NCBI RefSeq assembly: GCF_001438805.1
Contig: NZ_JQCF01000008.1
Coordinates: 15,425 to 79,424 of the forward strand
DNA length: 64,000 bases
Origin: Companilactobacillus kimchiensis
GTDB lineage: Bacteria; Bacillota; Bacilli; Lactobacillales; Lactobacillaceae
Reading direction: 5' to 3'
Shown here: in pieces, positions 26,616-36,805 of the stretch
Numbering within the stretch: position 1 is the stretch's first letter
Layout: each line of letters starts with the position of its first letter
Made by a program: the position numbers and the translations under genes
Notes under the pieces: generated by a model
The model's input: only the letters and a program-made list of their open reading frames with translations
What the model was told of the DNA's origin: nothing
Database searches by the model: none

Positions 26616-27164
26616 ATGTTAACTATTAATGTACGTGGTGAGAATATCGAGGTAACTTCATCAATTCGCGAATATGTCGAAAAAAGAATTTCTAAGATGG
26701 AGAAATACTTTAGCGATGAAAGCAGTCCAATTGCTCATGTAAACTTGAAAACATACCCTTCAAAAGGTACAAAGGTTGAAGTAACAATTCCACTACCATC
26801 AATCACTCTAAGAGCCGAAGAGGTTAATGATGACTTATATGCCGGAATTGATCTTGTTATCGACAAACTTGAGAGACAAATCAAGAAGTTCAAGACTCGT
26901 GTAAATCGCAAGAGTCGTGAAAAGGGTGGTATAAAGGATATTCCTTTGGATGATGTTACACCTGATGAAACTGAAGAAGATAAATCACAAATCGTTAGAA
27001 CAAAGCGTCTATCATTGAAACCAATGAACGCTGAAGAAGCTGTTCTACAAATGGAAATGCTTGGACATGAATTCTTCATTTTTGAAGATTCAGAAACAAA
27101 CGGAGCCAGCATCGTTTATAAACGTAACGATGGTAGATATGGTTTGATTGAAACTAACGAATAA
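26616..27164 (+). CDS. hpf: Long-form ribosome hibernation promoting factor
   Basis: HPF dimerises ribosomes into inactive 100S particles when growth stops. The 182-residue protein has the N-terminal S30AE domain (about 1-100) and the C-terminal dimerisation domain typical of the long form (TKRLSLKPMNAEEAVLQMEM onward), joined by an acidic linker. GGAAGGAG lies upstream of the ATG. The cre overlapping its promoter suggests induction on carbon depletion; Lactococcus lactis yfiA is reported to respond in this way. A strong terminator separates it from secA. Confidence 0.96.
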   Translation: MLTINVRGENIEVTSSIREYVEKRISKMEKYFSDESSPIAHVNLKTYPSKGTKVEVTIPLPSITLRAEEVNDDLYAGIDLVIDKLERQIKKFKTRVNRKSREKGGIKDIPLDDVTPDETEEDKSQIVRTKRLSLKPMNAEEAVLQMEMLGHEFFIFEDSETNGASIVYKRNDGRYGLIETNE

Positions 27165-27174
27165 AATAAAATTT

Positions 27175-27206
27175 AAGCTGAGGTGTTTTGACGCCTCAGC
27201 TTTTTT
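27175..27206 (+). terminator. Terminator of hpf
   Basis: AAGCTGAGGTG and CGCCTCAGCTT pair across a 6-base loop and are followed by a T-run. Confidence 0.92.
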
Positions 27207-27371
27207 TGTACGCTATTTAGGCATTTGTAAAGCATTCTTAATACAAAGAAATGAAAAATGGTGTATCATTGTAACTCTGAAAGTCTATTTAATCGATATA
27301 AAGTTTAAAAGCATAAAAAAAAATGCTACTATTAAGAGTATGTTTATAACACTTAGGAGAGATATATTAAT

Positions 27372-29732
27372 ATGGCAAATCCACTAAGAAGATGGGTCGA
27401 AAGCGATAAAAGAGAAGTTAAACGTATGGGCAAGATTGCCGATAAGGTTGAAAGTTACGCTGATGCTTACAGCAAACTTTCTGATGAACAACTTCAAGCT
27501 AAGACACCTGAATTTAAAGAAAGACTAGCAAAAGGTGAAACTTTAGATGATATTTTACCTGAAGCATTTGCTACAGCCCGTGAGGGTGCTAAAAGAGTTC
27601 TCGGACTATTTCCATTTAGAGTACAAATAATTGGTGGTATTACCTTACATGAAGGTAATATTGCTGAAATGAAAACTGGTGAAGGTAAAACTTTAACTGC
27701 TACACTACCAGTTTATCTGAATGCTTTAGACCGAAAAGGTGTTCACGTTGTTACAGTTAATGAATACCTATCAGGCCGTGATGCTAAACAAATGGGTGAA
27801 CTATACAATTGGCTGGGTCTATCCGTAGGTCTTAATGTTAATAGTATGGATTCTGAAGAAAAACGTGATGCTTACAATTGTGACATTACTTATTCAACGA
27901 ATAGTGAATTAGGATTTGATTACTTGCGTGACAACATGGTTGTTTACAAGGAACAAATGGTACAACGTCCACTTCACTATGCGATTGTCGATGAAGTTGA
28001 TTCCATTTTGATTGATGAAGCTAGAACTCCATTGATCATTTCTGGAGCAGCTGAAAAATCTACTGCAATGTATGTTCGTGCTGACCGTTTTTCTAAGACT
28101 CTTGAAAAAGATGATTACAAAATTGATTGGCCTACAAAGTCAATCAGTTTAACAGAAACTGGTATCAGAAAAGCTGAAGATTACTTTGGCCTTGATAATC
28201 TTTACGATATTGATAATACTGTCTTGAATCACCATTTGGATCAAGCACTTCGTGCCAACTTCATCATGAGTTTAAATATTGACTATGTGGTTCAAGAAGG
28301 CGAAGTTAAGATTGTTGATCAATTTACTGGTCGTGTAATGGATGGTCGTCGTTATTCTGATGGACTTCACCAAGCTATTGAAGCTAAAGAAGCTGTTGAA
28401 ATTCAAGATGAAACTAAGACTATGGCTAATATCACTTACCAAAACTTCTTCCGTATGTACGACAAGTTGTCAGGTATGACTGGTACTGCTAAAACTGAAG
28501 CTGAAGAATTTAGAGAAATCTATAACATGGAAGTTATTTCAATTCCTACTAATAAACCCGTTATTCGTAATGATAAGGATGATGTTCTCTATCCAACTTT
28601 GAAGAGTAAATTTGATGCCGTTGTTAAGGATATTGAAGCTCGTCATGCTAAAGGCCAACCTTTACTAGTTGGTACCGTTGCGGTTGAATCCTCAGAATAT
28701 CTATCTAAATTGTTAGATAACGCAGGAATTCCTCATGCAGTCTTGAATGCTAAGAACCATGCTAAAGAAGCTGAAATTATCATGAACGCTGGTCAACGTG
28801 GTGCTGTTACTATCGCTACTAATATGGCTGGTCGTGGTACTGATATTAAACTTGGACCTGGTGTAGTTGAATTAGGTGGTTTATGTGTTCTAGGTACTGA
28901 ACGTCATGAATCACGTCGTATTGATAATCAACTTCGTGGACGTTCAGGTCGTCAAGGTGATCCTGGTGAAACACAATTCTACATGTCACTTGAAGATGAT
29001 TTGATGAAGCGTTTTGGTTCAGAACGTATCAAGCGTGTGCTTAAATCATTGAGAATTGAAGATGACGATGCAGTTATTCAAAGTAAGATGATGACCCGTC
29101 AAGTTGAATCCGCTCAAAAACGTGTTGAAGGTAATAACTACGATACTCGTAAGAATACTCTTCAATATGATGATGTTATGCGTGAACAACGTGAAGTTAT
29201 TTATAAAGAAAGAATGGAAGTTATCAATGAAGACAAAGATCTCGATGTTGTCTTGCTTCCAATGCTAAAACGTACGATTGAAGCACAAGTAGCCGTTCAT
29301 ACTCAAGGCAAAAAAGAAGATTGGGAGCTAGATGCTATTGTTGACTTTGCTAAAGCAGCACTAGTTAATGATAATCAAATCAGTGTTGTTGACTTACAAC
29401 TCAAGAGCTCTGATGATATTGTTAAGTTCTTGATGGACTTCGTTAATAAGAATTATGAAGACAAAAAAGAACAATTAGGCGACCCTTCACAAATGCTAGA
29501 ATTTGAAAAGGTTGTTATACTTAGAGTTGTTGATGAACATTGGACTGATCATATTGATGCAATGGATCAATTACGTCAATCAATCGGACTACGTGGTTAT
29601 GGACAATTGAATCCTTTAGTTGAGTACCAAGAAGAAGGATATCGTATGTTTGAAGAAATGGTTTCTGATATTGAATATGATGTTACAAGATTATTCATGA
29701 AGGCCGAAATTAGACAAAATATGGAAAGATAA
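27372..29732 (+). CDS. secA: Protein translocase ATPase SecA
   Basis: SecA drives preproteins through SecYEG. The 786-residue protein has the Walker A segment [16 protein letters not shown], the DEAD-like [13 protein letters not shown], the preprotein cross-linking region and the second nucleotide-binding domain ([21 protein letters not shown]). It ends with [12 protein letters not shown] and lacks the cysteine-rich SEC-C zinc motif and the long C-terminal linker of Bacillus or Escherichia SecA. GGAGAG precedes the ATG. The upstream 165 bases hold its promoter but no clear hexamer pair. prfB follows, as usual. Confidence 0.97.
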   Translation: MANPLRRWVESDKREVKRMGKIADKVESYADAYSKLSDEQLQAKTPEFKERLAKGETLDDILPEAFATAREGAKRVLGLFPFRVQIIGGITLHEGNIAEMKTGEGKTLTATLPVYLNALDRKGVHVVTVNEYLSGRDAKQMGELYNWLGLSVGLNVNSMDSEEKRDAYNCDITYSTNSELGFDYLRDNMVVYKEQMVQRPLHYAIVDEVDSILIDEARTPLIISGAAEKSTAMYVRADRFSKTLEKDDYKIDWPTKSISLTETGIRKAEDYFGLDNLYDIDNTVLNHHLDQALRANFIMSLNIDYVVQEGEVKIVDQFTGRVMDGRRYSDGLHQAIEAKEAVEIQDETKTMANITYQNFFRMYDKLSGMTGTAKTEAEEFREIYNMEVISIPTNKPVIRNDKDDVLYPTLKSKFDAVVKDIEARHAKGQPLLVGTVAVESSEYLSKLLDNAGIPHAVLNAKNHAKEAEIIMNAGQRGAVTIATNMAGRGTDIKLGPGVVELGGLCVLGTERHESRRIDNQLRGRSGRQGDPGETQFYMSLEDDLMKRFGSERIKRVLKSLRIEDDDAVIQSKMMTRQVESAQKRVEGNNYDTRKNTLQYDDVMREQREVIYKERMEVINEDKDLDVVLLPMLKRTIEAQVAVHTQGKKEDWELDAIVDFAKAALVNDNQISVVDLQLKSSDDIVKFLMDFVNKNYEDKKEQLGDPSQMLEFEKVVILRVVDEHWTDHIDAMDQLRQSIGLRGYGQLNPLVEYQEEGYRMFEEMVSDIEYDVTRLFMKAEIRQNMER

Positions 29733-29759
29733 AAAGCGGGCCTTGTGCCTGCTTTTTTT
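29733..29759 (+). terminator. Terminator between secA and prfB
   Basis: AAAGCGGGC pairs with GCCTGCTTT (one G-U) across a short loop and is followed by a T-run. Confidence 0.78.
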
Positions 29760-29773
29760 ATAAGGGTGATTTT

Positions 29774-30887
29774 ATGGAATTCGGTGAGATTAAAAATAAA
29801 ATATCCGAGATGGAAAACAAAATAACTCAATTTAGGGGGTCTCTTTGACTTAGAAAGTCTTGAAGAAGGGATTGCTGAAAACGAAGGTAAAATGACTGAG
29901 AACGGTTTTTGGGATAATCACGAAACGGCCCAAAAATTAATCGATGCTACCAATGATATGAAGGATCAATACGATAACTTTAAGCAATTGAGTGCTGATT
30001 TAGAGAACATTCAAGTTTTGGCTGAGCTTTATCAAGAAGATCCTGAAACTGAATTGATGCAACAGTTGGAAGATGATTCAGCTCAATTGGCTGATAAATT
30101 ACGTTCTTATGAATTAATGATGTTGTTGTCTGAACCATATGATTCACACAACGCCATCATTGAAATTCATCCTGGTGCTGGTGGAACTGAATCACAAGAT
30201 TGGGGTGCCATGCTTTTACGAATGTATCAAAGATGGGCTGATCAACATAAGTTCTCGGTCGAAATCGAGGATTATCAACCGGGTGATGAGGCTGGAATCA
30301 AAAGTGTTACTATGATGATCCGTGGAAAAAATGTTTATGGGTTATTGCGTTCGGAGCGTGGTGTACACCGTTTGGTCAGAATTTCACCATTTGATTCAGC
30401 CGGTCGACGTCATACATCATTTGCCTCAATTGATGTGATGCCTGAACTAGATGATAGTATTCATGTAGATATTAATGATGACGACTTACGAGTCGATGTC
30501 TTTCGCTCTTCTGGTGCGGGGGGTCAACATATTAATAAGACTTCATCAGCGGTTAGAATTACACATTTACCAACTGGAATTGTAGTCAGCTCACAGGCAC
30601 AACGTTCACAGCTTCAAAATAGAGAAACTGCTATGGGGATGTTGAAAGCTAAACTTTTCCAAAGAGGACAAGAGGAACAAGCTAAGAAGCATGCTGAGAT
30701 TCAGGGTGAACAATTGGATATTGGTTGGGGTTCACAGATTAGATCATATGTATTCCATCCTTATACAATGGTTAAGGATCATCGTTCAAATTATTCGACT
30801 AGCAATGGTCAAGCAGTGATGGATGGGGATTTAGATCCATTTATATATGCTTATCTGCAATGGAAACTACAAGGAGTCAAACAATGA
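29774..30887 (+). CDS. prfB: Peptide chain release factor 2, made by +1 frameshift
   Basis: RF2 recognises UAA and UGA and releases the finished peptide. The gene starts at ATG 29774 and runs 24 sense codons to an in-frame TGA at 29846-29848. Reading resumes one base later at GAC (29847-29849), giving about 370 residues in all. The GGQ motif is in SSGAGGQHINKTSSAVR. The second part alone (ATG 29892) would lack the N-terminal helices. AGGGTGA precedes the ATG. The last four bases (ATGA) overlap phoP, coupling the two. Confidence 0.96.
29834..29849 (+). promoter_or_regulatory. prfB programmed frameshift site
   Basis: The stretch AGGGGGTCTCTTTGAC holds an internal Shine-Dalgarno (AGGGGG), the slippery codon CTT and the stop TGA followed by C. 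These are the classical elements by which RF2 shortage causes a +1 shift, so the protein controls its own level. Confidence 0.96.
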
Positions 30888-31549
30888 AAAAGAAAATCTT
30901 AGTTGTTGATGATGAACCTACGATTCTAGAGTTGATTGAATATAATTTAGAAGATAGTGATTATCAAGTATCCACAGCAGTTGATGGGCAAATGGCTTTT
31001 GATAAAGTTACTGCCGATAATTATGATTTGATGTTGTTGGATCAGATGCTACCCAAAATGAGTGGGATTGAAGTTCTTAAAAAAATGCGTAAGTCTGGTA
31101 ATTTAACTCCAGTTATATTTTTAACAGCGGTAGATTCTGAGGATAACAAGATTGAGGGTTTGATCAGTGGGGCAGACGATTATATAACTAAGCCATTCAG
31201 TATCAAAGAACTCTTAGCACGAATCGAGGTTGTTTTACGAAGAACCTCAAATCAGGATAAAGAAAAGAGTTTTCAACTTAATACCGATGTTAAAAGTTTG
31301 ATTATTGACGGTACAGAGATTAGTTTAACTAAAAAGGAATACGAATTACTGGAGTTTTTGATTAGAAACAAAGGAATCGTGGTTTCTCGAGAACAAATTT
31401 TTGATAATGTTTGGGGAATAAATTCTAATTCACAAATGCGTATGGTTGATATCCAAATCAGCCACCTCCGTGATAAAATTGAACAGGATACAAAGAATCC
31501 ACAAATAATAAAAACCGTGCACGGATTCGGTTATATTTTAGAGGTATGA
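30884..31549 (+). CDS. phoP: Phosphate-type response regulator PhoP
   Basis: This 221-residue OmpR-class regulator has a receiver domain with the acidic pair in LVVDDEP, phospho-acceptor Asp53 in LLDQMLPKMSG and the conserved lysine in ITKPFS. A winged-helix DNA-binding domain ends the protein (MVDIQISHLRDKIEQ, TVHGFGYILEV). AAGGAG is 7 bases before ATG 30884, whose ATGA overlaps the prfB stop; the longer frame from 30860 is not used. With phoR and the pst genes downstream it is most likely the phosphate-starvation regulator. Confidence 0.92.
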   Translation: MKKKILVVDDEPTILELIEYNLEDSDYQVSTAVDGQMAFDKVTADNYDLMLLDQMLPKMSGIEVLKKMRKSGNLTPVIFLTAVDSEDNKIEGLISGADDYITKPFSIKELLARIEVVLRRTSNQDKEKSFQLNTDVKSLIIDGTEISLTKKEYELLEFLIRNKGIVVSREQIFDNVWGINSNSQMRMVDIQISHLRDKIEQDTKNPQIIKTVHGFGYILEV

Positions 31550-31551
31550 CG

Positions 31552-33201
31552 ATGAAAAGAAAAATAGGACCTGTAATTGCTATTTTAATTTCTATAGCTA
31601 TCTTTATCATTTTGATATTGTTTTCTGATAATATTTTGGGAAATTCTCAAAATGATATGTTTACCGAAGAGACAATTTCTTATCAGGAATTGAAGAAAAA
31701 CCATGATCCAGCGGAAGCCGCTAAAATTGCTGGTTTAATTTATGTTGACAGTAGTAAAGAGGATACTGTCATGCAAAAGAAAGCCTATGATATGTTCCAT
31801 CGAGGTCGAATTGCACCTGGTAAAAATTATGTGACTGATTCAACGTTTAATACACGAATTATGTATTATATGTCTGGTTCTAGTCGTCATGTTGTGGCTA
31901 AAAAGTATGATCGCCTGTGGAGTCAAAGTCCTATGACTTTCGTATTAGTAGCGTTAATGTACTTCTTGATTACTGATTCGGTTGTTTTATTCTATTACCG
32001 TAAACGTCAGTTGTTGAGTAAAGATATTAAGAGCGTTACTGAGAATCTTCGTCGAGTTCGGAAAAACAAAGAGATGGCCTCTTTGATCTTGGCACCCGAT
32101 GATGAGCTTTATGGTTTAGTAGAACAGACGAACAAGATCAGTATGGATATTAATGATCTTCGTGACGATGTTAGATTACGTGAGAGACGTTTCAAGGGGT
32201 TGGTAGGCCATTTACCAATTGGGGTCATGTTGTTAAACTCGCAAGGGGATGTTTTGATGCATAACCAAGCGATGGCTAGTTTATTGGACGCGAATATCTC
32301 TAATGATATTCATCCGTTTATCGAGGATATTAAGACTTATAGTTTGAGTCGGATGATTGAGCATACTTTGAGAAAGAATAAAAATCATCACCGAGAAATT
32401 CAACTGGTTGGTAATTCGCAGAAATATGTTGATGCCAATGTAATCCGCCTGATCCATTCACGGGAAGATTTTGATCAACAAGTATTGGTCATTCTGTATG
32501 ATTTGACTGAAAGTCGTCAATTTGAAAAGATTCAAGTTGATTTTGTTAATAATGTCAGTCATGAATTAAAGACTCCAGTAACTTCTATTGAAGGATTTTC
32601 TGAGACGTTATTGAATGGTGCTAAAAATGATCCGAAGAAATTAGATCATTTCTTGGATATTATTCACAGTGAAAGTGTTCGTTTATCAGAATTAATTCAG
32701 GATATTTTATCATTATCTAAAGTTAGAAAAGATACTGCTAAGACGGATATGGTCAACTTACGTGATGATATTGAACATATTCTGGAGCAACAATCTTTGG
32801 CAATCAAGAAACATAATTTAACCGTTAAACAGGATTATGTTGGTAATCCTGAGGTAACGGCTAATAAAGAAAAAATCAATTTGGTTTTCCGTAATTTAAT
32901 TAAGAATGCTATTTCATATAATAAGGAAAATGGTGAAATCAAGCTTGAAGTTCACCATGATGAAATTGAGAATCGAATTAAATTTATTATTCAAGATACT
33001 GGTTTAGGAATTTCTGAAGCCGATCAGGGTAGAATCTTCGAAAGATTTTATCGGGTCGATCGGTCAAGAAGTTTGGAAACTGGTGGAACTGGTTTGGGTC
33101 TGGCTATCGTTAAAGAGACTCTTGATACATTAGACGGTGATATTAGAATCGAATCTAATTTAGGATTGGGAACGAAGTTTATCGTCGACATACCATTATA
33201 A
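31552..33201 (+). CDS. phoR: Phosphate-type sensor histidine kinase PhoR
   Basis: The 549-residue kinase has a membrane helix at about 7-24, an extracytoplasmic segment of about 110 residues, a second helix at about 130-150, a linker with coiled-coil character and a PAS-like domain. It continues with the HisKA phospho-acceptor (His337 in NVSHELKTP) and the HATPase domain (NLIKNAISYN, DTGLGIS, GGTGLGLAIVKE). AGAGG is 7 bases before ATG 31552; the ATG at 31546, overlapping the phoP stop, is too close to it. A terminator follows, and pstS then has its own promoter. Confidence 0.92.
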   Translation: MKRKIGPVIAILISIAIFIILILFSDNILGNSQNDMFTEETISYQELKKNHDPAEAAKIAGLIYVDSSKEDTVMQKKAYDMFHRGRIAPGKNYVTDSTFNTRIMYYMSGSSRHVVAKKYDRLWSQSPMTFVLVALMYFLITDSVVLFYYRKRQLLSKDIKSVTENLRRVRKNKEMASLILAPDDELYGLVEQTNKISMDINDLRDDVRLRERRFKGLVGHLPIGVMLLNSQGDVLMHNQAMASLLDANISNDIHPFIEDIKTYSLSRMIEHTLRKNKNHHREIQLVGNSQKYVDANVIRLIHSREDFDQQVLVILYDLTESRQFEKIQVDFVNNVSHELKTPVTSIEGFSETLLNGAKNDPKKLDHFLDIIHSESVRLSELIQDILSLSKVRKDTAKTDMVNLRDDIEHILEQQSLAIKKHNLTVKQDYVGNPEVTANKEKINLVFRNLIKNAISYNKENGEIKLEVHHDEIENRIKFIIQDTGLGISEADQGRIFERFYRVDRSRSLETGGTGLGLAIVKETLDTLDGDIRIESNLGLGTKFIVDIPL

Positions 33202-33208
33202 AAAAATT

Positions 33209-33248
33209 GTCGCAACAAAATATTTTATTTTGTTGTGGCTTTTTTTTA
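33209..33248 (+). terminator. Terminator of phoPR
   Basis: GTCGCAACAAAAT and ATTTTGTTGTGGC pair across a short loop and are followed by eight T residues. Confidence 0.88.
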
Positions 33249-33275
33249 TACAAAAAATATACAAAGTTGTAATAT
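33247..33275 (+). promoter_or_regulatory. pstS promoter with Pho-box-like direct repeats
   Basis: TATACA occurs at 33247-33252 and 33258-33263, 11 bases apart, resembling the TTAACA-N5 repeats bound by PhoP in Bacilli. TAATAT at 33270-33275 is a likely -10; the first repeat stands exactly where a -35 would be (17-base gap). Confidence 0.62.
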
Positions 33276-33299
33276 CCTAAGTGGATAGAGGTGAGAACA

Positions 33300-34175
33300 T
33301 TGAAAAGAAGACTTGTCGCATTATTTGCAATTATGATACCCATGATTTTTATATTGAGTGGTTGCAAAGGTGGCGGAAGCCAAGAAACTATTACGGCAGT
33401 TGGTTCATCAGCTGCTCAACCATTAGTGGAACTTGCCGGGGAAGAATTTACTAAAAATAACCCGAATGAATATGTTAACGTCCAAGGTGGTGGAACTGGT
33501 ACCGGACTCAGCCAGATTCAACAAGGTGCTGTTAATATCGGTAACTCTGATCTTTACGCAGAGCAGAAGAAGGATATTAATGCCAGTAAGCTTGTTGATC
33601 ATCGAATCGCTGCAGTCGGAATGATTCCAGTCGTCAACAAAGACGTTAAAGTAAAGTCTCTGACAATTAAACAATTAAGACAAATTTTTTCCGGCCAAAT
33701 AATAAACTGGAAACAAGTCGGTGGACAAGATTTACCGATAACTATCATTAATCGTGCTGACGGTAGTGGTACTCGTGCATCATTTGAAAGTGATGTTATG
33801 AATGGCACACCTTTTGTTCGCTCTCAAGAACAGGACTCCAGTGGGATGGTTCGACAAATTGTTTACAATACCGATGGTGCAATTAGCTATTTGGCAATGC
33901 CATATTTAAATAGTACGGTTAAGACGATCAATGTTAATGGAATAGCACCAACCATCGAAAACATTGAGAATAATGAATGGAAAATCTGGTCATATGAACA
34001 TTTGTATACAAATGGACAACCAACGGGGATGACTAAGAAATTCCTTGATTTTATCATGACTGATAATGTTCAAAAAAATGTTGTGAGAAAAATGAATTAT
34101 GTTCCCGTTAAGGAAATGAAGTATCAAAAAGATTATAAGGGCAACGTTACACCAGTCTCGAAGGGGGTAAAATAA
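33300..34175 (+). CDS. pstS: Phosphate ABC transporter substrate-binding lipoprotein PstS
   Basis: PstS captures phosphate outside the membrane. The 291-residue precursor has a lipoprotein signal peptide ending in the lipobox LSGC, then the PBP-like domain with TAVGSSAAQPLVE, GGGTGTGLSQ and the phosphate-binding RADGSGTRASFE. GAGG at 33288-33291 is 8 bases from a TTG at 33300, which I take as the start; GTG at 33291 lies inside the Shine-Dalgarno. It heads the pstSCABB-phoU operon behind the putative Pho box. Confidence 0.95.
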   Translation: MKRRLVALFAIMIPMIFILSGCKGGGSQETITAVGSSAAQPLVELAGEEFTKNNPNEYVNVQGGGTGTGLSQIQQGAVNIGNSDLYAEQKKDINASKLVDHRIAAVGMIPVVNKDVKVKSLTIKQLRQIFSGQIINWKQVGGQDLPITIINRADGSGTRASFESDVMNGTPFVRSQEQDSSGMVRQIVYNTDGAISYLAMPYLNSTVKTINVNGIAPTIENIENNEWKIWSYEHLYTNGQPTGMTKKFLDFIMTDNVQKNVVRKMNYVPVKEMKYQKDYKGNVTPVSKGVK

Positions 34176-34176
34176 T

Positions 34177-35097
34177 TTGAAAGATCCGATTAGAGAAAGT
34201 TTAACTAAAAAATCTGTTTCAGCTAAGCGTGAAACTCGCGGTAAGATTATATCTTTCAGTTTTACTGCCGTTATCGTGTTATTAGTGATCACTATTATTG
34301 GCTTTATTGCATCACGTGGTTTGATTATTTTTATTAAAGATGGGGTTAATCCCATTGATTTTTTGACTCATTCAGTTTGGTCACCAAATAAATTAGATAG
34401 TGCTGGACACCCAATTGTAGGTGCTGCGCCAATGATTGTTGGTTCGTTTTCAGTAACCTTGATTGCAGCTTTGATTGGAACACCATTTGCGATTGCAGCA
34501 GCCATTTTTATGACTGAGATCTCACCTAAATGGGGACGCAAAGTTTTACAACCAGTTATTGAATTATTGGTCGGTATTCCATCAGTTGTTTATGGATTTA
34601 TCGGTTTAACGATCGTTGTTCCATTCGTCAGAAAAATTGCCGGTGGTAGTGGTTTTGGTATTTTAGCAGGTTCATTTGTATTATTTGTTATGATCTTGCC
34701 TACTATCACTTCCATGTCAGTTGATGCCTTAAAGGCAGTGCCTAGATATTATCGTGAAGCTTCATTGGCTTTAGGAGCAACTAGATGGCAAACTATTTCT
34801 AAAGTTATTTTACGTTCCGCTACACCAGGATTGTTAACGGCTGTTGTTTTTGGTATGGCTCGCGCCTTTGGTGAAGCTTTGGCAGTTCAAATGGTTATTG
34901 GTAATGCGATGTTATTGCCACAAAACTTAGTATCACCATCATCAACTCTAACCAGTGTTCTAACAATGAATATGGGTAATACCATCATGGGTTCAACTTC
35001 CAATAATGCACTTTGGTCATTGGCTCTATTACTATTGTTAATGTCACTCTTATTCAATTTTGTTATCAGATCAATTGCTAAGCGAGGTGAATTCTAG
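34177..35097 (+). CDS. pstC: Phosphate ABC transporter permease PstC
   Basis: The 306-residue permease has an N-terminal helix (about 30-50) followed by the binding-protein-dependent transport core of five helices. The ABC-coupling EAA-like loop is REASLALGATRWQTISKVILRS, quoted in part, and PSVVYGFIGL is typical of PstC. It starts with TTG at 34177, with AGGGGG upstream and the pstS stop directly adjacent. Its stop shares a base with the pstA start (TAGTG). It pairs with PstA to form the channel. Confidence 0.94.
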   Translation: MKDPIRESLTKKSVSAKRETRGKIISFSFTAVIVLLVITIIGFIASRGLIIFIKDGVNPIDFLTHSVWSPNKLDSAGHPIVGAAPMIVGSFSVTLIAALIGTPFAIAAAIFMTEISPKWGRKVLQPVIELLVGIPSVVYGFIGLTIVVPFVRKIAGGSGFGILAGSFVLFVMILPTITSMSVDALKAVPRYYREASLALGATRWQTISKVILRSATPGLLTAVVFGMARAFGEALAVQMVIGNAMLLPQNLVSPSSTLTSVLTMNMGNTIMGSTSNNALWSLALLLLLMSLLFNFVIRSIAKRGEF

Positions 35098-35984
35098 TGT
35101 TTAATGAAAAAGTTAAAGACAAGATTGCCACCGCGATTATCTATACTATGTCAGGGATTATTGTACTTATTCTTGCAGGGTTATTGATCTATATTTTAGG
35201 AAGTGGTTTACGTTATGTTAACTGGCATTTCCTAACGTCAGGTTCAAAGGCCTTTCAGGCCGGAAGTGGTGTGGGGATACAATTATTCAATTCGTTTTTC
35301 CTCCTATTTCTTTCAATGTTGATTTCAATTCCAATTTCAATTTGTGCCGGAATTTATCTTTCAGAATATGCCGGTAAAAATAAATTCGTAGAATTAATCC
35401 GGATTTCGATTGAAGTTTTGAGTTCTCTACCATCAATCGTAGTTGGTTTGTTTGGATTTTTGGTCTTCGTTATTAGTTTCAAGTTTGGCTTTTCAATTCT
35501 TTCTGGTGCATTGACTTTGACAGTTTTCAATTTGCCGATTTTGACCAGAAATGTTGAGGATTCATTAAGATCAGTTTCACAGTCACAGCGTGAGGCCGGA
35601 CTTGCTTTGGGACTTTCAAAGTGGGAAACAGTTATTCATGTTATTATTCCGGATGGTCTACCAGGGATTATCACAGGGATGATCATTGGGGCTGGTAGAG
35701 TTTTTGGTGAAGCTGCTGCCTTAATTTATACAGCTGGGCAAAGTGCTCCGCCATTAGACTTTACCAATTTTAATATTTTCAGTATTACGAGTCCGTTAAA
35801 CTTAATGCGACCTGCTGAAACTCTAGCTGTACATATTTGGAAAGTTAATTCTGAAGGTTTGATTCCAGATGCCGTTCAAGTTTCCGCTGGGGCATCTGCA
35901 GTTTTGATCATTGCGGTATTGATTTTTAATTTATTAGCAAGATATATTGGCAATTTAGTTTATAAAAAGATGACGGGTGAGTAA
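35097..35984 (+). CDS. pstA: Phosphate ABC transporter permease PstA
   Basis: This 295-residue permease is the second channel subunit. It has six helices, SSLPSIVVGLFGFLVF near the middle and the EAA-like loop QREAGLALGLSKWETV. GAGGTGA precedes the GTG start at 35097 inside the end of pstC. It is followed after 3 bases by the first ATPase gene, so translation of the whole transporter is coupled. Confidence 0.94.
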   Translation: MFNEKVKDKIATAIIYTMSGIIVLILAGLLIYILGSGLRYVNWHFLTSGSKAFQAGSGVGIQLFNSFFLLFLSMLISIPISICAGIYLSEYAGKNKFVELIRISIEVLSSLPSIVVGLFGFLVFVISFKFGFSILSGALTLTVFNLPILTRNVEDSLRSVSQSQREAGLALGLSKWETVIHVIIPDGLPGIITGMIIGAGRVFGEAAALIYTAGQSAPPLDFTNFNIFSITSPLNLMRPAETLAVHIWKVNSEGLIPDAVQVSAGASAVLIIAVLIFNLLARYIGNLVYKKMTGE

Positions 35985-35987
35985 TAT

Positions 35988-36794
35988 ATGGATGAACAAA
36001 ATGACCAACAATACATCCTTCATTTAGACGAGGATGAACATGAAATTGCCATGGAAACTAAAGACTTACAGGTATTCTATGGCGAAAAAGAAGCGATGCA
36101 TAAAGCATCACTTCAATTTGAGAGATATAAGATAACTTCTTTGATAGGAGCCTCTGGTTCTGGTAAATCGACTTATCTTCGGTCTTTAAACCGAATGAAT
36201 GATAATGTTCCGGGAGCTTCTGTCAAAGGTCAGATTATGTATCGTGGTTTGGATATTAATAAAGATAATGTTGATATTTATGAAGTTAGAAAACATATCG
36301 GGATGGTTTTTCAACGGCCCAATCCGTTTTCTAAATCAATTTATGACAATATTACTTTTGCTTTAAAACGTCATGGTTTGCATGACAAGAAACAGTTAGA
36401 TGAAATCGTTGAGACAACTTTAAAACAGGCCTCCTTGTGGGACCAAGTTAAGGATGATCTTGGCAAAAGTGCTTTAGCGCTCTCTGGGGGTCAACAACAA
36501 AGACTGTGTATTGCTCGAGCAATTGCGATGAAACCGGATATTCTCTTGATGGATGAACCTGCAAGTGCTTTGGATCCAATATCAACGTCAAATGTTGAAG
36601 AAACAATGTTGAGTTTGAAGGATAAATTTACCATTATTATCGTTACACACAACATGCAACAAGCAGCTAGAATCAGTGATTACACAGCATTTTTCCATAT
36701 GGGACATGCTGTTGAATTTAACGAAACTAGAAAAATCTTCACACGTCCTAAGATTAAGACGACTGAAGATTATGTTTCTGGACACTTTGGATAG
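35988..36794 (+). CDS. pstB: Phosphate ABC transporter ATPase PstB (first copy)
   Basis: The 268-residue ATPase has Walker [10 protein letters not shown], the Q-loop FQRPNPF, the signature [14 protein letters not shown] and Walker [14 protein letters not shown]. An acidic extension of about 18 residues precedes the core ([19 protein letters not shown]). It is the first of two tandem PstB paralogues, an arrangement common in lactobacilli and streptococci. Whether the two form a heterodimer or serve different conditions cannot be read from sequence. Confidence 0.94.
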   Translation: MDEQNDQQYILHLDEDEHEIAMETKDLQVFYGEKEAMHKASLQFERYKITSLIGASGSGKSTYLRSLNRMNDNVPGASVKGQIMYRGLDINKDNVDIYEVRKHIGMVFQRPNPFSKSIYDNITFALKRHGLHDKKQLDEIVETTLKQASLWDQVKDDLGKSALALSGGQQQRLCIARAIAMKPDILLMDEPASALDPISTSNVEETMLSLKDKFTIIIVTHNMQQAARISDYTAFFHMGHAVEFNETRKIFTRPKIKTTEDYVSGHFG

Positions 36795-36805
36795 GAGCGC
36801 TAAAC

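Noticed and set aside
27148-27387. Open frame of 79 codons between hpf and secA
   Set aside because: It overlaps the end of hpf, runs through the hpf terminator hairpin and into secA, has no Shine-Dalgarno, and its product is not recognisable.
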